64,000 nt of DNA from Microbulbifer variabilis (lineage in GTDB: Bacteria > Pseudomonadota > Gammaproteobacteria > Pseudomonadales > Cellvibrionaceae): contig NZ_JAIVKI010000001.1 of assembly GCF_020524905.1 (NCBI RefSeq), positions 124,001 to 188,000 of the forward strand, read 5' to 3'. Under the pieces are notes generated by a model that did not search any database, was not told the origin of the DNA, and saw nothing but the letters and a program-made list of their open reading frames with translations. Within the stretch, counting starts at the first letter, position 1; each line of letters begins with the position of its first letter. Below are positions 43,845 through 52,707 of the stretch, piece after piece. The translations under genes and the position numbers were made by a program.

Positions 43845-44297
43845 TTAAGCATTGCGTTTAATAACTAGAAATACACCTGTAATCATCATCACTAGACCAC
43901 AAAGTCTTTTGATATCCAAGTTGTTTTGCTGGGCGCCTAGAAGACCAAAATGATCGATAACAGCAATGGCAATTAGCTGCCCAAGAAGTACAAAGGATAT
44001 AGTATTGCCAATGCCGTATTTGGGAGAAACCCAGGTTACACTAAGAATATAGAAAACAACTAAGATTCCACCAAGGTACAGGTGCCAGGAGATATCCTTG
44101 GGGAAGCCGCCAATAGGCAGTCCTTCGGTCTTAATTAAGTACATTGCCGATATAATCAACCCAATAAAAAATAATACCGTGGTGGCAAGCGCGGAGCTAC
44201 CGAGCTTTACTCCTAAGCCACTATTCAGTGCAGCCATCACTGGAATACCGATACCAGCAATTAGCATTAATAATGGGTAGATAATAGAGTTTGGCAC
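43845..44297 (-). CDS. DMT-family transporter (DUF606/YdcZ-like)
   Basis: A 150-residue inner-membrane protein with five transmembrane helices (about 5-25, 35-53, 70-90, 97-117, 127-147). It matches the short DUF606 branch of the drug/metabolite transporter superfamily: GIGIPVMAALNSGLG at the start, VSPKYGIGNTISFVLLGQL in the centre and LIDHFG-like AVIDHFGLLG near the end. These half-size proteins work as dimers; substrates are mostly unknown. It is just upstream in sequence order of the broken ABM gene on the same strand (22 bp), so the two probably formed an operon. Confidence 0.88.
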   Translation of the reverse strand: MPNSIIYPLLMLIAGIGIPVMAALNSGLGVKLGSSALATTVLFFIGLIISAMYLIKTEGLPIGGFPKDISWHLYLGGILVVFYILSVTWVSPKYGIGNTISFVLLGQLIAIAVIDHFGLLGAQQNNLDIKRLCGLVMMITGVFLVIKRNA

Positions 44298-44439
44298 TAC
44301 TGAAACCTCAAAGAAAAGCTATTGCTCATCTAGTAGGAAAATTTGGTATTAAAAGGTGTTTTTCCGGAAAATATCGACAGCATTTGATAAATACTGGCAC
44401 AGACCCGATTAGCCTGCGCCAGTAATATTGGTTGAGTGT

Positions 44440-45114
44440 TTAGTTGGCAAGCTGTTTTGCGATGGCTTGGCCAACAGCATGCGCGCTGGCTGGATTTTGC
44501 CCGGTAATCACACGGCCATCTTCAATAACAAATTCCTGCCAGGGCTGTGCTTTATTAAATCGAGCAGACTTTCGGCTAACTGCTTCTTCCAGCAGGAAAG
44601 GGATATCTTCAATGGTACCAAAGTCGATCTCTTCCTCTCGGGTAAATGACGTTACAGACTTGCTAGCCAGCAAACTTTCACCACTACTCAGGGTGATGGG
44701 CAGAAACCCAGCCGGACCGTGGCAGACCGCAGAAAGAATGCCACCATTTTCATAGATCTCTGCACTCAATTTGGCGAAATCTTCATTACTGGCTAGGTCG
44801 GAAAGTAGACCAAACCCGCCTGGGTAGAACACGGCATCGTAATTGGCAGTATTCAGCTGGCTCACCGGAATGGTGTTATTGATACGATTTTGGAAATCTT
44901 CATCGGCCAATACTTGGCTGTTTACCTCATCGTCTTCGATATCAGTACCGTAGAGAGGTGCCTTGCCACCTTTAATGGAGGCGATATCGTAGTCAATATC
45001 ACTTTCTTTGAGTACATGTACGACGTGAGTCAGCTCAGGAGAATAGGTGCCATTAGCCTGGTTAGTTTCCCCAAGGGTTGCATGGTTGGTAACGGGAATA
45101 AGTACTTTTTTCAT
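44440..45114 (-). CDS. DJ-1/PfpI family type 1 glutamine amidotransferase-like protein
   Basis: A 224-residue cytoplasmic protein; ATG 45114 is used because it follows AGAGGG and starts the first strand MKKVLIPVTNH. Nucleophile elbow ILSAVCHGPAG holds C131, and H132 follows, as in Hsp31/YajL/glyoxalase III relatives. Other conserved parts are YDAVFYPGGFG and VITGQNPASA. This branch includes methylglyoxal-detoxifying and deglycase-like proteins. It is divergently transcribed from a LysR regulator at 45234, the typical arrangement for a regulator and its target. Confidence 0.92.
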   Translation of the reverse strand: MKKVLIPVTNHATLGETNQANGTYSPELTHVVHVLKESDIDYDIASIKGGKAPLYGTDIEDDEVNSQVLADEDFQNRINNTIPVSQLNTANYDAVFYPGGFGLLSDLASNEDFAKLSAEIYENGGILSAVCHGPAGFLPITLSSGESLLASKSVTSFTREEEIDFGTIEDIPFLLEEAVSRKSARFNKAQPWQEFVIEDGRVITGQNPASAHAVGQAIAKQLAN

Positions 45115-45233
45115 GAATCTGCCCTCTGTGTTAAGCATTCAGTGAGGAGGATTCTATGTTGTCCCTAGGTGGATGATAATAGGGGTTATCTGTGAAATAC
45201 TTTTGCTGAGTGGCAATAATAGAGTGAGCTGGG

Positions 45234-46115
45234 ATGGATACATTTGACGGTGTAGTCGAATTCGTCGCTGTGGCAGAGAGCCAGGGCTTCTCTGCAGCCG
45301 CCAAACAGTTGGGGTGCAGTACCAGCCATGTGAGCCGACAGGTTGCTCGATTGGAGGAGCGCCTGGGGAGTGCTCTGTTGGCTCGAACAACGCGCTTGGT
45401 CAGCCTTACTCAGGCAGGTGCTGTTTATTACCAGCGCTGTAAAGAGCTGGTTGTGGGTCTGCAGCAGGCCAATGAACAGGTTGGCCAGCAACAGTATGAG
45501 CTGAGTGGCACCTTGAGGGTGAGCTGTGCCGGTATATTCGCCGAGCAGTATGTGGCACCAGCGCTGATGGCTTTCGCTTTACAGCATCCCGACCTGCAGA
45601 TTGATATCGATTTTAATAGCCGAATGGTTAATTTTGTTGAGGATGGTATCGACTTTGCGATCCGCTATGGCCGCCTGGAGGATTCTGGACTGGTGGCCCG
45701 CAAGCTGGCGGGACGCCAGATGATGGCTGTTGCCAGCACGGAATACCTGGATCAATCTGGCAGGCCTACCCATCCACAGGATTTAAAGTCGCATAGTTGT
45801 ATTGTTGCGAATAATGAGAACTGGATATTTGATATAGAGGGCGTTGAGGAGTCTATTCGTGTTAGTGGCCGTTGGAGAAGTAATAATGCCCACACGGTGG
45901 TAAAAGCTTGTGAAAAAGGTTTAGGGATTGCCTATATGCCTAAAAGTAGTTTTAGGCGTTCTATAGAGTCGCAGCTATTAGAGCCAGTTCTAGAGCCTTT
46001 TTGGGGGAGCGGAGCGAGCAGTTGGATTGTGTACCAGAACCGTCGCTTTTTACCAATACGAGTGAGAATGGCCATTGATTATCTAATGGATCATTTTTCC
46101 AGTTGGCAGGAGTAA
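45234..46115 (+). CDS. LysR-family transcriptional regulator
   Basis: A 293-residue regulator: winged HTH at 1-60 (FVAVAESQGFSAAAKQLGCSTSHVSRQVARLEERLG), linker helix 60-85 and periplasmic-binding-protein-like effector domain (about 90-290) of the DsdA/CrgA-like group. It is divergent from the DJ-1/PfpI gene across a 119-bp intergenic region and immediately followed by a small cupin gene (2 bp after the stop), so both are plausible targets. The inducer is unknown. Confidence 0.94.
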   Translation: MDTFDGVVEFVAVAESQGFSAAAKQLGCSTSHVSRQVARLEERLGSALLARTTRLVSLTQAGAVYYQRCKELVVGLQQANEQVGQQQYELSGTLRVSCAGIFAEQYVAPALMAFALQHPDLQIDIDFNSRMVNFVEDGIDFAIRYGRLEDSGLVARKLAGRQMMAVASTEYLDQSGRPTHPQDLKSHSCIVANNENWIFDIEGVEESIRVSGRWRSNNAHTVVKACEKGLGIAYMPKSSFRRSIESQLLEPVLEPFWGSGASSWIVYQNRRFLPIRVRMAIDYLMDHFSSWQE

Positions 46116-46117
46116 AT

Positions 46118-46432
46118 ATGATAAATGTTTTTGAGAATTTACCGGAAAACACCGAACTGGAGCACTTCCAGGATATCGTAAAAAGTGACGCTGTACGAAT
46201 TGAGAGAATCGTTTCTCACGGTCAGTCCTCGCCGGAGGAGGGTTGGTACGACCAGGATGAACATGAGTGGGTGCTTGTATTGAGTGGTTATGGGGTGCTG
46301 GAGTTTGACTGTGGGAAATTATGTCAGCTGAAGCCTGGGGATTGCTTTTTGATAGAGGCTGGAAGAAAGCACCGCGTGGTGGAAACCTCGCCTAAGGAAG
46401 CAACAGTTTGGTTGGCTGTGTTTTATCGCTAA
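46118..46432 (+). CDS. Small cupin-domain protein
   Basis: A 104-residue single-domain cupin. ATG 46118 follows a GGCAGGAG ribosome site; the earlier ATG at 46103 lies inside the LysR gene. Motifs: EHEWVLVLSGYGVLEFD (cupin box 1, G-x5-H-x-H reduced to E-H-E) and LKPGDCFLIEAGRKHRVVE (box 2 with P-G-D and the H). Metal ligands appear partly conserved. Function cannot be assigned; co-transcription with the LysR gene suggests a linked stress or redox role. Confidence 0.88.
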   Translation: MINVFENLPENTELEHFQDIVKSDAVRIERIVSHGQSSPEEGWYDQDEHEWVLVLSGYGVLEFDCGKLCQLKPGDCFLIEAGRKHRVVETSPKEATVWLAVFYR

Positions 46433-46725
46433 TCAGTCAATAGCAACCCTTATGTGGAGTTCCCAATGTATCTGGAACTCTATCAAACCTCCACATGGGG
46501 CAAGGAAAGAATACGTTGGACTTGATGTGTTTAACGGTACGACTGCCCTGTAGGTATAGCGGGGTGTGTGATTGCCCAAAAGAGATATCCAACCGCTTCA
46601 ACAAATTAGCGTATTATTTATGACTCTATCATTTTTGTCCAAATTTATACTTCCGAAAATGACCGATACTCGTTATGCACTGAAGTTATGATTGTTTCCT
46701 CTTGATCAATCAGGTAGCAGTTACC
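46433..46725. other. Intergenic region with nested inverted repeats
   Basis: No gene. ATGTGGAG (46452-46459) pairs with CTCCACAT (46489-46496), and inside it GAGTTCC (46457-46463) pairs with GGAACTC (46474-46480). No U tract follows. The structure could act as a 3'-end hairpin of the LysR-cupin transcript. Confidence 0.45.
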
Positions 46726-47193
46726 ATGGCATTTCAAATACAAGGCATTAACCCGCTAAATTTTTATCATTTATTGATGCTTCCAGATACTCAGTTGAAA
46801 GAAAAAAATGCTTGCTGGAAGCGTGTAGATGCGAACCCAGGTTATCCCTGCAGGGTATCCCTTGAGGATGCCAAGGTAGACGAGAGGGTACTCTGCCTAC
46901 CCTATAGCCATCATAATACTTCATCCTTTTATCGTGCTTCAGGCCCTATATTTATTCGGGAGCATGCCGAGCCTGCTAAGTTAGAGGTTAATGAAGTTCC
47001 CCTAATGCTGCGACACAGGCTGCTTTCAATTCGCGCTTATAACTGCGAGGGGGTAATGGAGACTGCTGAGGTTACTCAGGGGGCGGAGCTTGAGGTGGTA
47101 CTTGAAAAGCAATTTTCCCTAGGGACGGTGGATTATATCCATATTCACAATGCGGTTCCGGGGTGCTTCAATTGTGCCGTCAACCGAGCGTAA
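46726..47193 (+). CDS. DUF1203 family protein
   Basis: A 155-residue cytoplasmic protein; ATG 46726 is preferred to 46702 because of its ribosome site (AGGTAGCAG). It has the DUF1203 sequence features YPCRVSLEDAKVDERVLCLPYSHH, then SGPIFIREHA and the C-terminal YIHIHNAVPGCFNCAV. Conserved Cys and His residues suggest metal or redox chemistry, but the family has no established function. Single gene. Confidence 0.9.
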   Translation: MAFQIQGINPLNFYHLLMLPDTQLKEKNACWKRVDANPGYPCRVSLEDAKVDERVLCLPYSHHNTSSFYRASGPIFIREHAEPAKLEVNEVPLMLRHRLLSIRAYNCEGVMETAEVTQGAELEVVLEKQFSLGTVDYIHIHNAVPGCFNCAVNRA

Positions 47194-47339
47194 AGTGCAC
47201 TATTGGGAACTGCCAGTTGGGCTTCTGAAAACTCAACTGATCACTGAGATACAGCCCTCACAGTCCGGCGGTTTCACTGATGGTTATTGTTATATCAGAA
47301 GTGAAAAAATTATCTAAGATTTGAAATTAGGAGTGGTGG

Positions 47340-48218
47340 CTAGATCTTCTTATGCTCCTTTGGATCATCTAAGAGTCCCTTCTTTTCCTCTAGGTCATCC
47401 AGCTTATGATACTTTCTTTTTATTTCATTGATATCCACGCTGGGCTTGGGAAAATTCATTTTTAGGGCCTCCATCGCATCGGCGACAATGGAGGCAATTG
47501 CAAGATTTCTAAACCATTTGTGATTGGCGGGAATAACGAACCAGGGAGCATGAGGTTTACTGCACTTATAGAGAATATCCTCAAAGGCCTGGGTGTAGGC
47601 GTCCCAGTAGCTCGCCTCGGTATAATCGCTCTCACTGATTTTCCAGTGTTTACTTGGGTCATCGATACGTTGCTTAAAACGTTTCAGTTGTTCGTCCGCA
47701 TCGATGTGCAGAAAAAATTTCAGAGTCAGGGTTTTGTTATCAGCCAGTAGCTGTTCGAAGTGGTTAATGTGATCGTAGCGCTTAGACCAGATGCTCTCCG
47801 GCACCATATTATGCACCCGTTGAATTAATACATCTTCATAATGGGATCGATTAAAAATAGCCACATGCCCTTGCGCAGGGGTGACTTTATGGCATCGCCA
47901 TAGGAAATCATGGGCGGCTTCTTCTTTGGATGGTTGCTTGAAGCTAGTCACCGTACAGCCCTGGGGATTCATTGCCCCCAGTACATGATTAATGGTGCCA
48001 TCTTTGCCGGAGGCATCCCGACCCTGTAGGCAGATCAACAGGGAACGCTTGTGTTCGGCATACATAAGATACTGCTGTGCGCGAATTCTTTCATCCAGCT
48101 TATCAATGACCGGCTGGGCCTCTTCGCGATTGTTATAGCAATCCTTGAAGCTGGCATCGATCTTATCTAACTGTACTTTGCTGCCAGGTTTTACCTGGAA
48201 TGCCTCGAAGCAATTCAT
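47340..48218 (-). CDS. ppk2: Polyphosphate kinase 2 (PPK2 family)
   Basis: A 292-residue cytoplasmic kinase that transfers phosphate between polyphosphate and nucleotides. Walker A is LQGRDASGKDGT (residues 65-75), Walker B/lid elements are FNRSHYEDVL (about 126-135) and the lid region FKQRIDDPSKHWKIS. The sequence GAMNPQGCTVTSFKQPS is typical of PPK2. Whether it favours NMP or NDP phosphorylation cannot be settled here. It lies 49 bp downstream of the proton-ATPase gene on the same strand, suggesting it regenerates nucleotide for, or is co-induced with, the pump. Confidence 0.92.
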   Translation of the reverse strand: MNCFEAFQVKPGSKVQLDKIDASFKDCYNNREEAQPVIDKLDERIRAQQYLMYAEHKRSLLICLQGRDASGKDGTINHVLGAMNPQGCTVTSFKQPSKEEAAHDFLWRCHKVTPAQGHVAIFNRSHYEDVLIQRVHNMVPESIWSKRYDHINHFEQLLADNKTLTLKFFLHIDADEQLKRFKQRIDDPSKHWKISESDYTEASYWDAYTQAFEDILYKCSKPHAPWFVIPANHKWFRNLAIASIVADAMEALKMNFPKPSVDINEIKRKYHKLDDLEEKKGLLDDPKEHKKI

Positions 48219-48267
48219 AGTTTTATTTCTTCATGATAAGTTTAATGGTTTGTCTCTGCGCAGTGGA

Positions 48268-50805
48268 TTAAATATCCTGCAAGCGCCGATAGAGTAGTTT
48301 CTTCACCAGATCCAGAATAAACATCCACAAAATCATATAGAGCCAAACGAGCCCAATAATACGCCAGGGGATAGCAGGTACCAGCCAACCAAATCCACAC
48401 ATTAAGACGGTGAGCGCCTGTGTACCGACAATAGCGATAAATAACTTCATTGCGGGTAGTGGTTTTGTGAAGAAGGCAGAGCGAGATCGCACGACAAAAA
48501 GTAGTAAATGACCGCCGGCGACAATTTGTAAAAAAATAATCGTTTGGATCTGAGACTTATCTAGGGATATCCAGGATTGCCATTGGCTGTTTTGTAGCCA
48601 CTCCATACCAATCAAGAGCAGCCCCATGGTTTGTGCGATAGAAAAAATGCCGATAATGGTCGAACCCAGTAATAAATCACGCATTTCCCAGTGCACCGGC
48701 TCCTTTGGTAGCAAAGTATTGTCGTAGGCAATGGTCATAATGGGGATATCGTCGAGTAGAGCTACCAATACGATCATGACCGGAGTGAGGGGAGAAAAAC
48801 CGAAGAGAATTGTGGCAAATACCACCACCACCATAATATCCAGGGTCATGGAAACCCGGAAAAGCACATAATTAATAATGCGCTCAAAGATCTTGCGCGC
48901 TTCGTCAATTGCATCCACTACGGTGGAAAGGCCCGGCGCGGTGAGAATAATTGCCGCTGCGGCGCGGGCCGCATCGGTGGCGCCGCTAACGGCAATACCA
49001 CAATCGGCCTGTTTCAGGGCAGGCGCATCGTTGACGCCATCGCCAGTCATTGCCACCTGATGCCCTCTTTCTTGCAAGGCTTTTACGATGGCGTATTTGT
49101 GTTCGGGGAAAACACGGCCGAAGCCGTCGGCGCGCTCGACACAATCAACCACCTGCTTAGATAGGTGATCCATATTCTCCGAGTCAGTGAAAACATCGGC
49201 GGCGGCATAAATATTCTGCCCAATCCCTACTTGAGCAGCGATTTCCTTGCCGATAGCAACATCGTCACCGGTGATCATTTTCACCTGAAGCCCGTGTTCC
49301 CTCGCCCGGCTGATGGTTTGTTTGGAATCGTCCCGAGGTGGATCTTCTAAAGACAGGATACCGAGGAAATCCCAGTTTCTTCCATCGATGGAACGCGCCA
49401 CACCCAGAGAGCGTAAACCCCGCACGGCAAGTTCCTGCACACAGTCAGAGGCTTTCTTTTCATTCTCGCCACTGAGCTTGCACAATTGCATTACCGCTTG
49501 AGGCGCACCTTTGCAAAAAAACAGAGATTTTCCACTGTCATCGATTACCTGAGCCTGAGCACGCTTGGTTACTGGGTCGAAAGGAGTGAACTCTTTGAGC
49601 TGATAATTATTTAGAGCTTTTTTATCCGTCAGGCTGTCAAAAATTGCTTGGTCGATCGGGTCACTTGAGCCCTTTTCCGAGGCGAGAGCTGCGGCGAGAA
49701 TTAATTGCTCGGGGCTCTTGGCAGTAAATAATTTGGGGTCGTGCAGACTCAGTTGGTTCTTGGTGAGTGTTCCGGTTTTATCGGAACAGAGAATGTCGAC
49801 GCCGGCAAGCTCTTCAATAGATTCCAGCCGCGATACTATGGCCTTTTTTCTGGAAAGCGCCAGGGCACCTAGGGCATTGGTGACAGTAATCACCGAGGGC
49901 ATCGCCACGGGAATCGAGGCAATTAATAGCACTAGGACTGTGCGTAAAATATTAATAATGTCCGACCAGTGCCAGCTGGGGGCCACCACGATATCCCGAT
50001 AGAGCTGGGTGCCTACCAATAACATGGCCAGTACCAAGCACAGCACAATCAGGAAGTCGCCAATATGAGTAACGGCTTTTTGTGAATGGGAAGCACCCTG
50101 ACCAGCTCCGGCTACTAGCTTTGCGGTGCGGCCAAAAAAAGTATTACGCCCGGTGCCAATAGTAACGGCGGTCATTTCGCCGCGCTTGGCGATACTACTG
50201 GAATAACCGATATCCCCTATTTTTTTGCTGACCGGTAATGACTCACCCGTTAGGGCAGCCTGGTCGATACTGATGGATTTGCCATCGACAAAACGCACAT
50301 CTGCGGGTACCACTTGGCCGAGTTTGATTCGTACAATATCCCCAGGAACTACATCGGCAGCGTCGATGGTATGAAAACTACCATCGCGCAATACCTCTGC
50401 TTGCGGCGCCATACTGGCCTTGAGGGCGGCCAGGGCATTGGAGGCCTTGTGCTCCTGCCAAAATCCCGCCACCGCGTTGTAAAGCAGTAGCGCCATAATA
50501 ATGGCGAAGTCTGGCCAGTGACCGATCAATGCTGATAGCAGGGCGGCGGCTTCGATCATCCAGGGAATAGGCCCCCAAAAAAAACGCAAAAACTTGAGTA
50601 TTGCGCTTTGTTCTTTTTCCTGGATGCTATTGGGCCCGTAGTGTTCGAGACGTGTTTTGGCTTCGACCCGGGTTAACCCTTGAGGTGAGGTGTTGAGTGC
50701 CTTATAAACTGAGGGTAAATCGGCTTTTTGTAGGTCAAGCTGAGCGCCGTTTAAGTCAGCTTTATTGGCGTTTCCGTTTTCGGATTTTGTCCCGGGTATT
50801 GGCAC
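48268..50805 (-). CDS. P-type H+-ATPase (P3A, plasma-membrane proton efflux type)
   Basis: An 845-residue cation pump. Actuator motif LTGESLPV (about 184-191), phosphorylation site CSDKTGTLT with D342, nucleotide site KGAPQAVM, and hinge TGDGVNDAPALKQAD (about 585-600). Ten transmembrane helices are expected, four before the phosphorylation domain. The N-terminus LNTSPQGLTRVEAKTRLEHYGPN and the signature IPWMIEAAALLS match the P3A proton-efflux group (TIGR01647), known in plants, fungi and some bacteria. It would export protons at the cost of ATP. A degraded copy of its 5' end lies at 54529-54792. Confidence 0.92.
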   Translation of the reverse strand: MPIPGTKSENGNANKADLNGAQLDLQKADLPSVYKALNTSPQGLTRVEAKTRLEHYGPNSIQEKEQSAILKFLRFFWGPIPWMIEAAALLSALIGHWPDFAIIMALLLYNAVAGFWQEHKASNALAALKASMAPQAEVLRDGSFHTIDAADVVPGDIVRIKLGQVVPADVRFVDGKSISIDQAALTGESLPVSKKIGDIGYSSSIAKRGEMTAVTIGTGRNTFFGRTAKLVAGAGQGASHSQKAVTHIGDFLIVLCLVLAMLLVGTQLYRDIVVAPSWHWSDIINILRTVLVLLIASIPVAMPSVITVTNALGALALSRKKAIVSRLESIEELAGVDILCSDKTGTLTKNQLSLHDPKLFTAKSPEQLILAAALASEKGSSDPIDQAIFDSLTDKKALNNYQLKEFTPFDPVTKRAQAQVIDDSGKSLFFCKGAPQAVMQLCKLSGENEKKASDCVQELAVRGLRSLGVARSIDGRNWDFLGILSLEDPPRDDSKQTISRAREHGLQVKMITGDDVAIGKEIAAQVGIGQNIYAAADVFTDSENMDHLSKQVVDCVERADGFGRVFPEHKYAIVKALQERGHQVAMTGDGVNDAPALKQADCGIAVSGATDAARAAAAIILTAPGLSTVVDAIDEARKIFERIINYVLFRVSMTLDIMVVVVFATILFGFSPLTPVMIVLVALLDDIPIMTIAYDNTLLPKEPVHWEMRDLLLGSTIIGIFSIAQTMGLLLIGMEWLQNSQWQSWISLDKSQIQTIIFLQIVAGGHLLLFVVRSRSAFFTKPLPAMKLFIAIVGTQALTVLMCGFGWLVPAIPWRIIGLVWLYMILWMFILDLVKKLLYRRLQDI

Positions 50806-51285
50806 GGATCGACTCCGCCTGCTGATTAAACTTTTAATTTAGCAGCCTAAACTGTTCAGATTGTTGTAATAAATGACTTGCAGAGGAAAATATGAATTAA
50901 AAATTCGTCTTTGAACCGGCGAGGAAGTTGGCATAGAGAGATCAAGTGACGTTACAGAGGGATAAAAACTAACTTACAGCCCAGGCAGAGATATTGTCGT
51001 TTTTGAAAATTGGTATCCGACGGCTGTTGCTACTTGCTGGAAAAGCTATTTCCTTAATTTTAAATCCGGCATTGCTTGATGCTTCGAAATACACAAGCAC
51101 CTGCAGCGTGCAGAAGCAGGGCGGTATCACTTAGCTCTACTGCAAACATGAGTAGGATGATATTCTTGGCCCCGATAAATTAATGTGGCAATGAGTAGAT
51201 TTCTGTAGCGGTACCCAGGTTCAGAGCTACCAGCAACGTATTCTTTTCTTTGCGCCGTATAATTAGAGTTATTGGCAATTCTGTT
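50528..51285 (-). repeat. Segmental duplication, copy 1 (intact ATPase 5' end plus decayed GH13 3' end)
   Basis: This stretch aligns by eye with 54497-55275. It covers the first about 275 bp of the intact ATPase gene, the intergenic region, and about 51070-51285, a degraded relic of the GH13 C-terminus/3' end (compare CCAGGTTCAGAGCTACCAG with CTAGATTCAGGACTACCAG at the GH13 gene). The GH13 relic has lost its frame. Confidence 0.8.
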
Positions 51286-51904
51286 GTTCATGGGGTTTGA
51301 TCAAACAGAGACCTGGTTAATGTTTGTTGCTTCCTCTCCATACGTGAATTTTATTCTAATAAAATTAACCAGGCGGCCATATAGTGATGATAAAGTACGA
51401 GTATGAAAAAAGAGATAAATGCGCACCCTTTATTTCGAGCTGATTTTAACCTTTGAATATTAATTGTGAAGCAGGATAATCCAGCCTAAATTCCCGCCGA
51501 ATTAATAAATTTGTTTAATTAGTCAAAGCCTCGTAGTTTTCTCAATCTCTCTTTTGCACACATCGACAACTTGAATAGCATATGCAATAGCCCTTTTTTC
51601 AACAGGCAGCCATTTGCGTGTTTTGTCTGGTGCCGTAGTATAGTTTAGAAGTCTATGGCATCGTCTTCTATGGCAAGCTCAGGCGCATTCATACCGTGTT
51701 CTTTTAGTTTGCCATTTAAACCTTTCCTGCTCAGCGTCGATTCGCACTTTGCATCCTTAATGGCCAGAAAACGCTGTTCACCGGTGCATTAACGCCGACG
51801 ATAGCCAGAGCGCAGACCTTGCTATCCTCCGAATGCAGGCCTCAGTATATACCGTCTACTCATATATAAATCCAACAATTCTCATCCTGTCTACGCTTTC
51901 GCCA
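51286..51904. other. AT-rich filler between duplication and IS5 remnant
   Basis: No intact gene. On the minus strand a degraded frame gives TTAPDKTRKWLPVEKRA and IQVVDVCKREIEK, which look like a fragment of a coding sequence that I cannot name. Confidence 0.3.
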
Positions 51905-52530
51905 CACCTATAATTGGACTCAAATCAGCTTGGCACAGTTCTGATTGAGGAAATCAATAAACATCTCGCCAAGAAAGGTATGGCACTGCGTGAAGGTACC
52001 ATTGTAGATGCCACTATTATCTCCATTCCAACTTAGACTAAGAATAAAAAGAAAGAGCGCGATCCAGAAATGCATCAAACTAAAAAAGGTAATTAATGAT
52101 ATTTTGGCATGAAGGTGCATACAGTTACAGATGATATCTTCGGATTCATATATAGCCTCGACACAAAAGCCGCAAAGCAGCATGACCTAACTGCAATAGG
52201 TAAATTGCTGTATGGTGCTGTATGGTAGAGAAGCGAGTTTGGGTGGATTCTGACTGCACAGGTGCGGAAAAGCATAAAGATCCTAAAATTCTAGGCTTGG
52301 AGTGGCATATTTCAGAGATGCAAAATCGCTGGAAGTAGATTCCGGGCCGTGCTGAGTTACGAAAGGTAGATAAAACAAATTCGCAGATTAGGATAAAAGT
52401 AGAGCACACCTTCCAATATATAAAAATATCTTATCGTATGGAAAGGTACGTTATGGAAGTTTAGATAAAACACATAACGCTTGTTTTTGCTGTCAGGCTT
52501 TACCAATTTATTAATTGGGGGAAATATCTG
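51905..52530 (+). mobile_element. Decayed IS5-family transposase
   Basis: The plus-strand frame reads LIEEINKHLAKKGMALREGT, IVDATIISIPT, TKNKKKERDPEMHQTKKGN, YFGMKVHTVTDDIFGF and KAAKQHDLT, all diagnostic for IS5-type DDE transposases (first Asp in IVDATII, the DPEMHQTKKGNQWYFGMK block). Stops interrupt at three points and the end survives in other frames as VEHTFQYIK. No clear terminal repeats. Inactive. Confidence 0.78.
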
Positions 52531-52707
52531 CAAATCTAGAGTTATTACGCCTGAAATCCTCTAGATGCTGGTTTTAAGTAATGAAAATGGAGGGGCGCGT
52601 ATAGAAACTTGAGTTTCGATTGAAAAGTAGTCGCTTTATCAGGACGAAGGGTGATGTAGGGCTAAAGGCTTATTTTTCAAGTGGTCCCTATAAGTTTGAT
52701 ATATTAT

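Noticed and set aside
51920-52409. Minus-strand frames of 60-87 residues over the IS5 remnant
   Set aside because: The opposite strand carries recognisable IS5 transposase motifs; these frames are chance.
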